A DNA stretch of 64,000 nt from Burkholderia cepacia ATCC 25416 (GTDB taxonomy: Bacteria > Pseudomonadota > Gammaproteobacteria > Burkholderiales > Burkholderiaceae). Each line of letters begins with the position of its first letter. Positions within the stretch are counted from its first letter, which is position 1. Positions 1 to 8,491 of the stretch are shown piece by piece. Under the pieces are notes generated by a model. It had not been told where the DNA came from and made no database searches. It saw only the letters and a list, made by a program, of their open reading frames with translations. A program made the translations under genes and the position numbers. The DNA lies in assembly GCF_001411495.1 (NCBI RefSeq), contig NZ_CP012983.1, positions 1,132,215-1,196,214 on the forward strand, read 5' to 3'.

Positions 1-1
1 G

Positions 2-787
2 GCCGCCCGCCTCGGCGCGCGCGTCGTGATGGTCACGAAGGTCGGCGACGACGTGTTCGCCGACAACACGATCCGCAACTTCGAGCGAGAAGGCATCGAC
101 ACCACGCACGTGCGCAAGGTCGCCGGCGTGCCGAGCGGCGTCGCGCCGATCTTCGTCGAGCCCGATTCGAGCAACAGCATCCTGATCGTCAAGGGCGCCA
201 ACCGCCACCTGACGCCGGCCGACATCGACGCGGCCGCGCCGCAGCTCGCCGAATGCGCGCTGATCGTGCTGCAGCTCGAGATCGAGCTCGACACCGTCTA
301 TCACGCGATCGAATTCGGCGCACGCCACGGCATTCCGGTGCTGCTGAACCCCGCGCCCGCGGTCGCCGATCTCGATTTCGAGCGGATCCGCACCGTCGAA
401 TTCTTCGTGCCGAACGAAACCGAGCTCGCGATCGTGTCGGGCATGCCGGTCGATTCGCGCGACACCGCGGCACGCGCCGCCGAAGCGCTGGTCGCGCGCG
501 GGCTGAAGCACGTGCTCGTCACGCTCGGCAGCGACGGTTCGCTGCTGGTCTCGCGCGACGGCGTGCGGCACGTGCCCGGCGTGCCGGTCGACGCGCGCGA
601 CACGACAGGCGCCGGCGACGCATACATCGGCTGCTTCGCGCGCTGCTACGCCGCATCGCGCAACGCGCTCGACGCGATGCGTTACGCGTCCGCGTACGCC
701 GCGCATTCGGTCACGGGCCTCGGCACGCAGAAGTCGTACGCCGACACCGCGACGTTCGAACGCTTCCTCCGCGACGCCGGCATCTGA
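2..787 (+). CDS. deoK: PfkB-family sugar kinase, probably deoxyribokinase (5' end cut by window edge)
   Basis: Ribokinase/PfkB-family kinase that would phosphorylate the sugar C5 hydroxyl with ATP in the cytoplasm. The frame is open to the left edge and the first codons (AARLGARVV) already fit the family, so the true start lies outside; about 40-50 residues are missing. The PfkB signature DTTGAGD lies near the C-terminus, with the catalytic Asp in GAGD, and NPAPA and PNETE motifs are typical of ribokinases. It is followed by a FucP-like permease, a mutarotase-like gene, a DeoR regulator and deoC. That order resembles the deoQKPX deoxyribose locus of Salmonella, so deoxyribose is a better guess than ribose. 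Substrate specificity is inferred from context only. Confidence 0.85.
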   Translation, partial: AARLGARVVMVTKVGDDVFADNTIRNFEREGIDTTHVRKVAGVPSGVAPIFVEPDSSNSILIVKGANRHLTPADIDAAAPQLAECALIVLQLEIELDTVYHAIEFGARHGIPVLLNPAPAVADLDFERIRTVEFFVPNETELAIVSGMPVDSRDTAARAAEALVARGLKHVLVTLGSDGSLLVSRDGVRHVPGVPVDARDTTGAGDAYIGCFARCYAASRNALDAMRYASAYAAHSVTGLGTQKSYADTATFERFLRDAGI

Positions 788-828
788 ACGGCGCCTTCAT
801 CGACGAGACAACCAGGAAGGAGACACCC

Positions 829-2202
829 ATGGGCCGAGCCAGAATCGAACACACACCCGACGGCTATTACCTGAACCGCACGCCGCTCTTCGCCTTCACG
901 CTGCTGTGCTGCCTGTTCGCGCTGTGGGGCACCGCCGCGAACCTGAACGACGTGCTGATCGCGCAGTTCAAGAAGTCGTTCTTCCTGTCCGATTTCGAAT
1001 CCGCGTTCGTGCAGTCCGCGTTTTATCTCGGCTACTTCTTCCTCGCGATTCCGGCCGCGACCGTCGTGAAGAAGTTCAGCTACAAGACGACGATCCTGGT
1101 CGGCCTGCTGCTCTACACGACCGGCTGCCTGCTGTTCTTCCCGGCCGCGTCGATGGCGAAGTACGGAATGTTCCTCGTCGCGCTGTTCGTGATCGCGGCG
1201 GGCCTGTCGTTCCTCGAAACCGCGTCGAACTCGTATTCGACGCTGATGGGCCCGCGCGAAACCAGCACGCGGCGGCTGAACATCTCGCAGACGTTCTATC
1301 CGTTCGGCGCGATGGCCGGCGTCTACATGGGCAGCTTCCTGATCTTCAAGGAAGGCGATGCGTCGCACGCGCAGCTTGCCGCGATGTCGGCGGCCGAAGC
1401 CCACGTGCACCAGCTCGCGATGATCCAGGCCACGCTCGAGCCGTACAAGTGGCTGATCGTCGTGCTCGTCGCCGTGTTCATCGTGTTCGCGCTCACGCCG
1501 TACCCGGCCTGCAAGGGCAACGGCCCCGGCGCGGCCACGCACCGGATCGACGCACGCGGCACGCTCGCGCGCCTGTTCGGCAACCGGCGCTTCGTCGCGG
1601 GCGTCGTCGCGCAGTTCCTGTACGTCGGCGCGCAGGTCGGCGTGTGGAGCTTCACGATCCGGCTCGCGATGCAGATCGGCGGCCTCACCGAGCGCGGCGC
1701 GTCGCACTACCTGCTCGCGACGTTCTTCGCGTTCTTCGTCGGCAAGCTGGTCGCCACGCTCGTGATGAAGCGCGTCGGCCCGGCCAAGGTGCTGATCGTC
1801 TACGGCATCCTGTGCATCGTGCTGCTCGCGTACACGATCAGCGTGCACAACATCACGGCCGTCTATGCGGCCGTGGGCGTGAGCGTGTTCCTCGGCCCGT
1901 GCTGGCCGACCATCTACGGTCTCACGATCGACGGGCTCGGCAAGGACACCGAATACGGCGGCTCGATCCTCGTGATGAGCATCGTCGGCGGCGCGGTCGT
2001 GCCGCTGATCCAGGGGCTGATCTCCGACCACACGGGCGGCAACATGCAGCTCGCGTTCGTCGTGCCGCTCGCCTGCTTCGTCGTGATCGTCTACTACGGC
2101 TTCTACTGCCTGCGCCACCTGCCGGCCGCGACGCCCGACGCAACCGCCGACGGCCCCGCAGCCGCGCGCTACGCCGCCACGCGCAACACGTCGGGAGCAT
2201 GA
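829..2202 (+). CDS. deoP: FucP-like major facilitator sugar:H+ symporter (DeoP-type)
   Basis: Inner-membrane sugar permease of the L-fucose permease branch of the MFS; 457 residues with about 12 hydrophobic segments. The ATG at 829 has an AAGGAG box about 7 bases upstream. Family features include an early LNDVLIAQFKKSF segment, an ETASNSYSTLMGP loop and NISQTFYPFGA, all characteristic of FucP. It lies 41 bp after the kinase and overlaps the next gene by an ATGA, so one transcript is likely. In Salmonella the deoxyribose permease DeoP is a FucP homologue, which supports deoxyribose as substrate, but fucose or another sugar cannot be excluded from sequence. Confidence 0.85.
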   Translation: MGRARIEHTPDGYYLNRTPLFAFTLLCCLFALWGTAANLNDVLIAQFKKSFFLSDFESAFVQSAFYLGYFFLAIPAATVVKKFSYKTTILVGLLLYTTGCLLFFPAASMAKYGMFLVALFVIAAGLSFLETASNSYSTLMGPRETSTRRLNISQTFYPFGAMAGVYMGSFLIFKEGDASHAQLAAMSAAEAHVHQLAMIQATLEPYKWLIVVLVAVFIVFALTPYPACKGNGPGAATHRIDARGTLARLFGNRRFVAGVVAQFLYVGAQVGVWSFTIRLAMQIGGLTERGASHYLLATFFAFFVGKLVATLVMKRVGPAKVLIVYGILCIVLLAYTISVHNITAVYAAVGVSVFLGPCWPTIYGLTIDGLGKDTEYGGSILVMSIVGGAVVPLIQGLISDHTGGNMQLAFVVPLACFVVIVYYGFYCLRHLPAATPDATADGPAAARYAATRNTSGA

Positions 2203-3257
2203 GCATGCGAGGCGAAATCGAACTGCGGCGCGACGACTTCCGCGACACGCCGCGCACGCTGTACCGCACCGACGGCCTGACCGTCACCGCGTTCGCGTAT
2301 CCGTCCGGCGTCGAGGCGCTGAAGCTCGAGAACCGGCGCGGCCATCTCGTCGTGCTGCCGTATCTCGGCCAGATGATCTGGGCCGCCGCGTTCGACGGCC
2401 GCGACCTGACGATGAAGCACATGTTCCGGCAACCGAAACGCGCGGCTTCGATCATCGATACCTACGGCTGCTTCATGTTCCACAGCGGGCTGCTGCGCAA
2501 CGGCTGCCCGGGGCCGGACGACACGCACGCGCTGCACGGCGAGATGCCGTGCGCGCCGATGGACCGCGCGAGCCTGGTCGTCGGCGCGGACGCGCGCGGT
2601 GCGTTCGTCGAAGTGACCGGCGAGTACGAATACGTGCAGGGTTTCGGCAGCCACTACATGGCGCGTCCGTCGGTGCGGCTCACGGAGCACGACGCGCAGA
2701 TGACGATCTCGATGGACGTGACGAATCTCGGCGGCGCGCCGATGGACCTGATGTACATGGCGCACCTGAACTACGCGTACGTGCCCGGCGGCCGTTTCGT
2801 GCAGTCGCTGCCGCACAACGGGCTGCGGCTGCGCGACAGCGTGCCCGCGCACGTGAAGCCGACCGCCGCATGGCGCGACTACACGGCCACGCTCGCGCGC
2901 GAACCGCAACGGCTTCACACGCTCGATGCGCCCGCGCTGTACGACCCGGAGATCGTGTTCTTCATGAACGATGCGGAAACGGATGCCGGCGGCGTCGCGC
3001 ATTTCCGGCTCGCGCATCCGGACGGCGGCGCATTCCACACCGCGTACCGCCCCGAGCAATTCCCGCACGCGACGCGCTGGATCCTGCACAACGCGGACCA
3101 GCAGGTCGCCGCATTCGCGCTGCCGTCGACCTGCGAGCCGGAGGGTTATCAGGCCGAACGCCGCAAGGGCCATGTCGCGACACTCGCGCCGGGCGCGACG
3201 CGCCGCTTCGAGGTCGTCACCGGCTACCTGAGCGCGGCGGAAGCCCGCCATGCCTGA
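2199..3257 (+). CDS. Galactose-mutarotase-like fold protein (DUF4432 / aldose 1-epimerase-like)
   Basis: Predicted cytoplasmic 352-residue beta-sandwich protein of the aldose-1-epimerase-like DUF4432 group. The sequence shows GHLVVLPYLGQMIWAA early on, the HALHGEMPCAP segment typical of mutarotase active sites, and a MAHLNYAYVPGG segment. The ATG at 2199 overlaps the permease stop, indicating translational coupling; an in-frame ATG at 2205 is an alternative start. By position it corresponds to the DeoX/DeoM-type gene of enterobacterial deoxyribose operons and would interconvert sugar anomers before phosphorylation. The activity is inferred. Confidence 0.75.
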   Translation: MSMRGEIELRRDDFRDTPRTLYRTDGLTVTAFAYPSGVEALKLENRRGHLVVLPYLGQMIWAAAFDGRDLTMKHMFRQPKRAASIIDTYGCFMFHSGLLRNGCPGPDDTHALHGEMPCAPMDRASLVVGADARGAFVEVTGEYEYVQGFGSHYMARPSVRLTEHDAQMTISMDVTNLGGAPMDLMYMAHLNYAYVPGGRFVQSLPHNGLRLRDSVPAHVKPTAAWRDYTATLAREPQRLHTLDAPALYDPEIVFFMNDAETDAGGVAHFRLAHPDGGAFHTAYRPEQFPHATRWILHNADQQVAAFALPSTCEPEGYQAERRKGHVATLAPGATRRFEVVTGYLSAAEARHA

Positions 3258-3291
3258 GGCGATGCAAAGCGCGATGCCCGCGCGCACGGCG

Positions 3292-4062
3292 TCAGGTCAC
3301 GAGCGCGATCCCGTGTTCGCGGATCGTCGTTTCGTAGCGGCCGCTCAGTTGCCCGTCCGAGATCACGTAGTTGAAGTCGGTCAGCTCGGCGAAATAGGCC
3401 GCGCGCACTTCGTCGAACTTCGTGTGGTCGACGAGCAGGAAGCGGTTCTGCGCGCGTTCCATCACCTTCTTCTTCGCGTCGACTTCGTGGAAGTTGAAGC
3501 AGGTCACGCCGCAGCGGTCGCTCACGCCGGCCGCCGAGATGAACGCCTTCGACACGCGCACCGTATCGAGGATGCCCGTCTCGGCCACCGACTCGAACAC
3601 CATGTTCTTGCGATGGTACGCACCGCCGCACAGGATCACGCTGCAATGCGGCTTCTGCTGCAGCTTCGCGAACACGTTCAGCGAATTGCAGACGGCGGTG
3701 AATTCGAGGTCGTCCGGAATGAAGTCGACGACGAACGGCGTGGTCGAGCCGCAGTCGACGAAGATCGTGTCGCCGGTCGTCACGAACTGCGCGGCCAGCT
3801 TGCCGATGCGGCGCTTCTCCTCGGTCTGCCGGTCGTTCTCGGCGCTGACCACGTACTCGCCGATGTCGCTGCGCTGCGCGGCGAAGTGGCGGGTCACGTA
3901 GCCGCCGATCAGGCTGAGGCCGTGCGGGTTGTCCGCGAGATCGCGGCGGATCGTCATTTCCGATACGCCGAACAGCTCGGCGACTTCCTTCAGATGAATC
4001 GCGTTCTGCCCTTGCAGCACGTTCATCAGCGTCTTGATTCGTTCGCCCTTCTTCGTTTCCAT
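3292..4062 (-). CDS. DeoR-family transcriptional repressor
   Basis: Cytoplasmic 256-residue regulator. The N-terminal DeoR winged helix-turn-helix (about residues 5-60, with VAELFGVSEMTIRRDL) is followed by a sugar-phosphate-sensor domain containing the family landmarks GDTIFVDCGSTT, CGGAYHRKN and VDHTKFDE. The ATG at 4062 is chosen because it begins at the usual DeoR N-terminus (METKKGERI). It is convergent with the kinase-permease-mutarotase genes and divergent from deoC, so its operator should lie in the 146 bp between it and deoC. It is probably the DeoQ/DeoR-type repressor of this locus, responding to a deoxyribose phosphate. Confidence 0.85.
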   Translation of the reverse strand: METKKGERIKTLMNVLQGQNAIHLKEVAELFGVSEMTIRRDLADNPHGLSLIGGYVTRHFAAQRSDIGEYVVSAENDRQTEEKRRIGKLAAQFVTTGDTIFVDCGSTTPFVVDFIPDDLEFTAVCNSLNVFAKLQQKPHCSVILCGGAYHRKNMVFESVAETGILDTVRVSKAFISAAGVSDRCGVTCFNFHEVDAKKKVMERAQNRFLLVDHTKFDEVRAAYFAELTDFNYVISDGQLSGRYETTIREHGIALVT

Positions 4063-4147
4063 GCCAGTATCCTGCGTGCGCGCCGCGTCCGTCGCTTGTC
4101 GTGCCGGGCGCGCGGGCCCGGCCGGAATGTCGTATTTGTAACAAACC

Positions 4148-4161
4148 GATGTGAAAACATC
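4148..4161. promoter_or_regulatory. Inverted repeat between deoR and deoC (candidate operator)
   Basis: GATGT-GAAA-ACATC is a perfect 5-4-5 inverted repeat in the divergent promoter region. A second short palindrome, TTGT-A-ACAA, lies just upstream at 4136-4144. The position suits autoregulation by the DeoR protein and control of deoC. Binding is inferred. Confidence 0.4.
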
Positions 4162-4208
4162 AACTTTCCGTGTGCCCTTCCGGCACACGATCCGTGGAGT
4201 CCTGAAAC

Positions 4209-4889
4209 ATGCCGCTTTCCAACGCCCAACTCGCTCAAACCATCGATCACACGCTGCTCGCGCCCGACGCGAGCGACGCGCAGATCCGCGACCTCTGCCG
4301 CCAGGCGGCCGAGCATCGCTTTTACTCGGTCTGCGTGAATTCGGCGAACGTGCCGCTCGCCGCGCGCGAGCTGGCCGATACCGGCGTGCTCGTCTGCGCC
4401 GTGGTGGGTTTTCCGCTCGGCGCGGGGCTGTCGGCCGCCAAGGCATTCGAAGCCACCGCCGCGATCGCGGCGGGCGCCGGCGAGATCGACATGGTGATCA
4501 ACATCGGCGCGCTGAAGAGCGGCCGCGCCGACGACGTGAAGGCCGACATCGAAGCCGTGCACCGTGCCTGCGGTGCGGTGCCGCTCAAGGTGATCCTCGA
4601 AACGGGGCTGCTGACCGACGACGAGAAGGTGCGCGTGTGCCAGATGTGCCGCGATCTCGGCGTCGCGTTCGTGAAGACGTCGACCGGGTTCGGCCACGGC
4701 GGCGCGACGCTCGCGGATGTCGCGCTGATGCGCCGCACGGTCGGCCCCGTGCTCGGCGTGAAGGCATCGGGCGGCGTACGCGACCGCGCGGCCGCGCTGG
4801 CGATGATCGAGGCTGGCGCGACGCGGCTCGGCACGAGTTCGGGGGTGGCGATCGTCACCGATCAGGGCGGCGTCGAATCGGCGTATTGA
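4209..4889 (+). CDS. deoC: Deoxyribose-phosphate aldolase
   Basis: Cleaves 2-deoxyribose-5-phosphate to glyceraldehyde-3-phosphate and acetaldehyde; 226 residues, the usual short DeoC length. The class I aldolase residues are visible: Asp in GEIDMVIN (D94), the Schiff-base Lys in FVKTSTGF (K156) and the second Lys in VKASGGVR (K185), plus VGFPLG near the N-terminus. It is divergent from the DeoR gene and completes a kinase-aldolase route for imported deoxyribose with the genes at 2-3257. The start ATG is preceded by GTGGAG. Confidence 0.95.
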   Translation: MPLSNAQLAQTIDHTLLAPDASDAQIRDLCRQAAEHRFYSVCVNSANVPLAARELADTGVLVCAVVGFPLGAGLSAAKAFEATAAIAAGAGEIDMVINIGALKSGRADDVKADIEAVHRACGAVPLKVILETGLLTDDEKVRVCQMCRDLGVAFVKTSTGFGHGGATLADVALMRRTVGPVLGVKASGGVRDRAAALAMIEAGATRLGTSSGVAIVTDQGGVESAY

Positions 4890-5236
4890 CGACGCGGGCC
4901 ACCGACGGCTGCGGTGGTGCACCTCGCGCCGCCGCTGCTACCGCGCGCGTTGTCGATCCTCTTCAGCGGCCTTGCAGTCGGCATGGCCGTCGCGTCGTCG
5001 ATCCGGTTCCATGCACGTAACGCACAGCTTCAGATCGATAGAGCATCCGTGGCCCGTATCGCGTTGTCCTGCTGCCCGGCGGCCGGCCATGAAATAACTT
5101 AGTTAGCCGAATCATCTGCGATAAACAACGATCACCTATCACTCAATTAGAGAGATTCAATTGGCATCGCGCATGTCGACGAGACTACAGTTCGGCGGGG
5201 TCTTCCCCCGAATTTCATCCAAGGAACCTCATCGAT
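4890..5236 (+). other. Intergenic region upstream of katB, probable catalase promoter
   Basis: 347 bp with no convincing gene; a 62-codon frame at 4914-5102 is not supported. From about 5095 the composition becomes AT-rich. The stretch 5121-5163 has short AT-rich blocks (ATAA, ATCA, ATCA, ATTA) at roughly 10-base steps, which is reminiscent of OxyR sites but too degenerate to call. An AAGGAA ribosome binding site lies about 10 bases before the katB ATG. Confidence 0.4.
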
Positions 5237-6772
5237 ATGTCAAACACCGCGAATCGCTTCTTGCAGAGCATGATTGCCGCGGCCTGCGTCGCATTGGCCT
5301 CTTCCTCACACGCTGCCGAACTGACGCGCGACAACGGCTCGCCCGTCGGCGACAACCAGAATTCGCAGACAGCCGGGCCGAACGGGCCGGTGCTCCTGCA
5401 AGACTCGCATCTCATCGAAAAACTCCAGCGCTTCGATCGCGAACGCATCCCCGAGCGTGTCGTGCATGCCCGCGGCACCGGCGCGTTCGGTGAATTCGTG
5501 CCGAGCGCCGACATCAGCGACCTGACGACGGCCAAGGTCTTCACGCCCGGCACGAAAACGCCCGTATTCGTCCGCTTCTCGACCGTGATGGGTTATCGCG
5601 GCTCGCCCGAGCAGGCGCGCGATCCGCGCGGTTTCGCCGTGAAGTTCTATACGGAACAGGGCAACTGGGATCTGGTCGGGATCAACCTGCCGATCTTCTT
5701 CATCCGCGACGCGATCAAGTTCCCGGACTTCGTCCACGCGAACAAGCCGAGCGCGGTCACCGGCGTGCAGGATGCGAACCTCGCGTTCGATTTCTTCGCG
5801 CACGCGCCCGAAGCAACCAGCATGCTGACCCGGCTGTACTCGATCGAGGGCATGCCCGATTCGTACCGGAACATGGACGGCTACGGCGTGCACGCATTCA
5901 AGTTCGTCAACGCCGACGGCAAGTACACGTACGTGAAGTTCCACTGGAAGAGCGCGCAAGGGATGCACGGGCTGCGCCCGAAGGACATTCCGGGCTCGAT
6001 CGGCGCGGACTGGAACCTGATGACGAACGACCTGTACGGCGCACTGAAGGCGGGCAACGCACCGAAGTGGGATCTCTACATCCAGGTGCTGAAGCCGTCC
6101 GAGCTCGACGCGTTCGACTTCAACCCGCTCGACGACACCAAGGTATGGACCGGCGTGCCGGAGCGCAAGATCGGGACGCTGACGCTGAACCGCGTGCCGG
6201 ACAACTACTTCGAGTCGACCGAGGAATCCGCCTTTGCCCCGTCGCGGATGGTGCCGGGCATCGAGCCGTCGGAAGACCGGATGCTGCAGGGCCGGATGTT
6301 CTCGTACGCCGATACGCAGATGTACCGCCTCGGCGCGAACTTCAACCAGTTGCCGATCAACCGTCCGCGCGTGCCCGTCACGAACAACAACCAGGACGGC
6401 GCGATGAACTTCGGCGACCGCAAGGGCGAAGTGAACTACGAGCCGTCGGCGCTGAACGAACTCGCGCAGAACCCGCGGTACAAATCGGTCCAGACGCCGC
6501 TTGCCGGCACGACGCAACAAGTCGCGATCCGCAAGACGCTGAACTTCCGGCAGGCGGGCGAGTACTACCGCACGCTGCCCGCGCAGGAGCGGCAGGATCT
6601 GGTGACCGCGTTGTCGGGTGACCTGAACCACGTGACGAACGACGCGAACAAGTACGCGATGCTGTCGTACTTCTACAAGGCCGATGCGGACTACGGGACG
6701 CGCCTGGCGCGTGCCACGCACGCCGACCTGACCCGCGTGAAATCGCTCGCCGACAAACTCGTCGAGAACTGA
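5237..6772 (+). CDS. katB: KatB-type monofunctional catalase with signal peptide
   Basis: Heme catalase (H2O2 to water and oxygen), 511 residues, with a Sec signal peptide of about 27 residues (cleavage near SHA-AE), so periplasmic. Visible family features: distal His in RVVHARGTGAFGEF (H77), RDPRGFAVKFYT, and the proximal heme-ligand motif RMFSYADT with R353 and Tyr Y357. One oddity: the distal-pocket motif normally reading VGNNxP reads VGINLP, so the position of the conserved distal Asn is Ile149 (ATC instead of AAC). The following gene encodes an AnkB-like lipoprotein, the same pairing as katB-ankB of Pseudomonas aeruginosa. Function is sure as to family; activity may be affected by the substitution. 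Confidence 0.93.
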   Translation: MSNTANRFLQSMIAAACVALASSSHAAELTRDNGSPVGDNQNSQTAGPNGPVLLQDSHLIEKLQRFDRERIPERVVHARGTGAFGEFVPSADISDLTTAKVFTPGTKTPVFVRFSTVMGYRGSPEQARDPRGFAVKFYTEQGNWDLVGINLPIFFIRDAIKFPDFVHANKPSAVTGVQDANLAFDFFAHAPEATSMLTRLYSIEGMPDSYRNMDGYGVHAFKFVNADGKYTYVKFHWKSAQGMHGLRPKDIPGSIGADWNLMTNDLYGALKAGNAPKWDLYIQVLKPSELDAFDFNPLDDTKVWTGVPERKIGTLTLNRVPDNYFESTEESAFAPSRMVPGIEPSEDRMLQGRMFSYADTQMYRLGANFNQLPINRPRVPVTNNNQDGAMNFGDRKGEVNYEPSALNELAQNPRYKSVQTPLAGTTQQVAIRKTLNFRQAGEYYRTLPAQERQDLVTALSGDLNHVTNDANKYAMLSYFYKADADYGTRLARATHADLTRVKSLADKLVEN

Positions 6773-6783
6773 TCGGGCAACCC

Positions 6784-6811
6784 CGCGAAGGCTGCCGGTG
6801 CGGCCTTCGCG
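6784..6811 (+). terminator. Hairpin between katB and ankB
   Basis: CGCGAAGGC (6784-6792) pairs perfectly with GCCTTCGCG (6803-6811) across a 10-base loop, just 12 bases after the katB stop. There is no T-tract, so it may be an attenuating or mRNA-stabilising stem between katB and ankB rather than a full terminator. Confidence 0.45.
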
Positions 6812-6865
6812 TCCCGACCCATCGATCCGATTGCGCCGCGCGGCCACGCGCGGCGCGCATTGCTG

Positions 6866-7507
6866 ATGAAGAATCGACTCCGAACTGCCCTCTCCCGCGC
6901 GCTCGCGATCGCCGGAGCCGCCGTGCTCGCGGCCTGCGCACAAACCGCACCGCCCGCGGCCGTGCCGCACCCCGATGCGCACGCCGACCTGCGCCGCTAT
7001 GACGACGCATGGTTTGCCGCCGCGCGCCTCGGTCGCATCGACATCCTGCAGGCACTCGTCGACGCGCGCTATCCGATCGACGCGACGACACGCGAAGGTT
7101 ATACGGCGGTCATCCTGGCCGCCTACCGCGACCAGCCCGCAACGCTCGACTATCTGCTGCGCAACGGCGCGGACCCGTGTCTCGGCGATCGTCACGGCAA
7201 CACGGCCCTGATGGGCGCGCTGTTCAAGGGCGAGACCGCGATCGCGAAGCGGCTGGCCGACACGCACTGCCCGATCGACCAGACCAATCACGCCGGCGAA
7301 ACGGCGCTGTCGTTCGCCGCGCTGTTCGGCCGCCTCGACATGCTGCCGGTACTCGTCGCACACGGCGCGAACCCCGATCACGTCGATGCGCTCGGCCGCA
7401 CCGCGCTGCAGAACGCGATCCTGCAAGGCAACGACGCCGCGGTTGCCGCACTGGAAAAGGTTGGCGCGACACCGAATGCCGATGTGACGTTACGCTCGAG
7501 GCCGTGA
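6866..7507 (+). CDS. ankB: Ankyrin-repeat lipoprotein, AnkB-like partner of periplasmic catalase
   Basis: Protein of 213 residues with a lipoprotein signal (VLAAC, lipidated Cys about C24) followed by about four ankyrin repeats, seen as recurring G-x-TA/TAL and LLxNGADP motifs (for example REGYTAVILAA, HGNTALMGAL, AGETALSFAA, LGRTALQNAI). The ATG at 6866 is preferred over the TTG at 6860 because it begins a normal signal peptide. In P. aeruginosa the periplasmic AnkB next to katB is needed for full catalase activity; the same scaffolding role is inferred here. No strong promoter is visible in the 93 bp after katB, so co-transcription is likely. Confidence 0.85.
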   Translation: MKNRLRTALSRALAIAGAAVLAACAQTAPPAAVPHPDAHADLRRYDDAWFAAARLGRIDILQALVDARYPIDATTREGYTAVILAAYRDQPATLDYLLRNGADPCLGDRHGNTALMGALFKGETAIAKRLADTHCPIDQTNHAGETALSFAALFGRLDMLPVLVAHGANPDHVDALGRTALQNAILQGNDAAVAALEKVGATPNADVTLRSRP

Positions 7508-7616
7508 CCGCTCGACCTTGAACCGGCCGTCAAGGGCATGATCTCCGAACGGCAAAGGCGGGCACCGACGGTTTCGACGAAGGCGCCTCTTCCGCCCGCT
7601 CCGCGACATCGGCACA

Positions 7617-8483
7617 ATGCCGGTCATGCGCCAAGACAACGCCTTCGTTTACCCGTCCGCCGGCCCCGTCGGCCGCCTCGCCAACCGGCTCGTCGCGAGC
7701 CGCCCGCTGCTGCGCGCACGCCGCGCGCTGCTGTCGCGGCTGCCGTTCCTGCAACTCGCGAGCGAAGTCGAGAACGTCGTGTACTGCACCTGGCTCGTCG
7801 ATGTCGCCGCCGTCGCGCACCTGGTGCCGCGCGGCGTCACGCTCGCGAGCCGCGACGGCCGCACGCCGTTCACGATCCTCACCTATGCGCACCGCCATTT
7901 CGGCCCGCGTATCGCGGGCCCGCTGCGACGCGTGTTCCCGTCGCCGCTGCAAAGCAACTGGCGGCTTTACGTCGATGCGCTGCCGGGTGGCGTGCCGGCC
8001 GATCGCACGGTGCTGTTCGTGAAGAACGTGTTCGATCATCCGCTCTATGCGCTCGGCAGCCGGCTCTTCAGCGACGCGCTGCCGTCGCATCTCGCCGCGC
8101 GCTTCACCCATGCCGTGCAGGACGGGCGTTATCGAACGCTGCTGTCAGGCGGGACCGGGAGCGCGCCCGACTTCCACTGCTCGGCGGCCGTATCGAACGA
8201 CGACACGCTACCCGCCGCGTTCGCGCCGTTCTTCGGAAGCTGGCGCGACGCCATCGCCTACCTGTCGCTGCAGCACGCGGCCGTCGCGCATGTCGCGGAC
8301 TGCGACGGCCTCGCCCATGCGTCGATCGACCTGCCGATCGACATCGATGCGGTCCGCCCGCTGAAACCGGTCGAACCGGTCGGCGGCGGCGCCTTCCTCT
8401 CGCGGATCGGCGCGACCGGCGAACCGCTGTGCTTCGTCGTGCCGGATGTTGCGTTCCGCGTGTTGTCGGAGCGGGTGCTGTAA
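7617..8483 (+). CDS. Uncharacterised protein, DUF2071/YqjF-like (tentative)
   Basis: Protein of 288 residues, soluble, with no signal peptide. The segment YCTWLVDVAAVAHLVPRGV followed by DGRTPFTILTY resembles the start of DUF2071 (YqjF-like) proteins, which share the acetoacetate-decarboxylase-like fold; this match is from memory of the pattern and is tentative. It is convergent with the ATPase gene, whose stop lies only 8 bp away. Function unknown. Confidence 0.6.
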   Translation: MPVMRQDNAFVYPSAGPVGRLANRLVASRPLLRARRALLSRLPFLQLASEVENVVYCTWLVDVAAVAHLVPRGVTLASRDGRTPFTILTYAHRHFGPRIAGPLRRVFPSPLQSNWRLYVDALPGGVPADRTVLFVKNVFDHPLYALGSRLFSDALPSHLAARFTHAVQDGRYRTLLSGGTGSAPDFHCSAAVSNDDTLPAAFAPFFGSWRDAIAYLSLQHAAVAHVADCDGLAHASIDLPIDIDAVRPLKPVEPVGGGAFLSRIGATGEPLCFVVPDVAFRVLSERVL

Positions 8484-8491
8484 CGCCCCGC

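Noticed and set aside
4914..5102. 62-codon frame between deoC and katB
   Set aside because: No ribosome binding site, no family pattern and located in the promoter region of katB.
5121..5163. Possible OxyR site upstream of katB
   Set aside because: Spacing is suggestive but the ATAG/CTAT blocks are too degenerate to claim a site.
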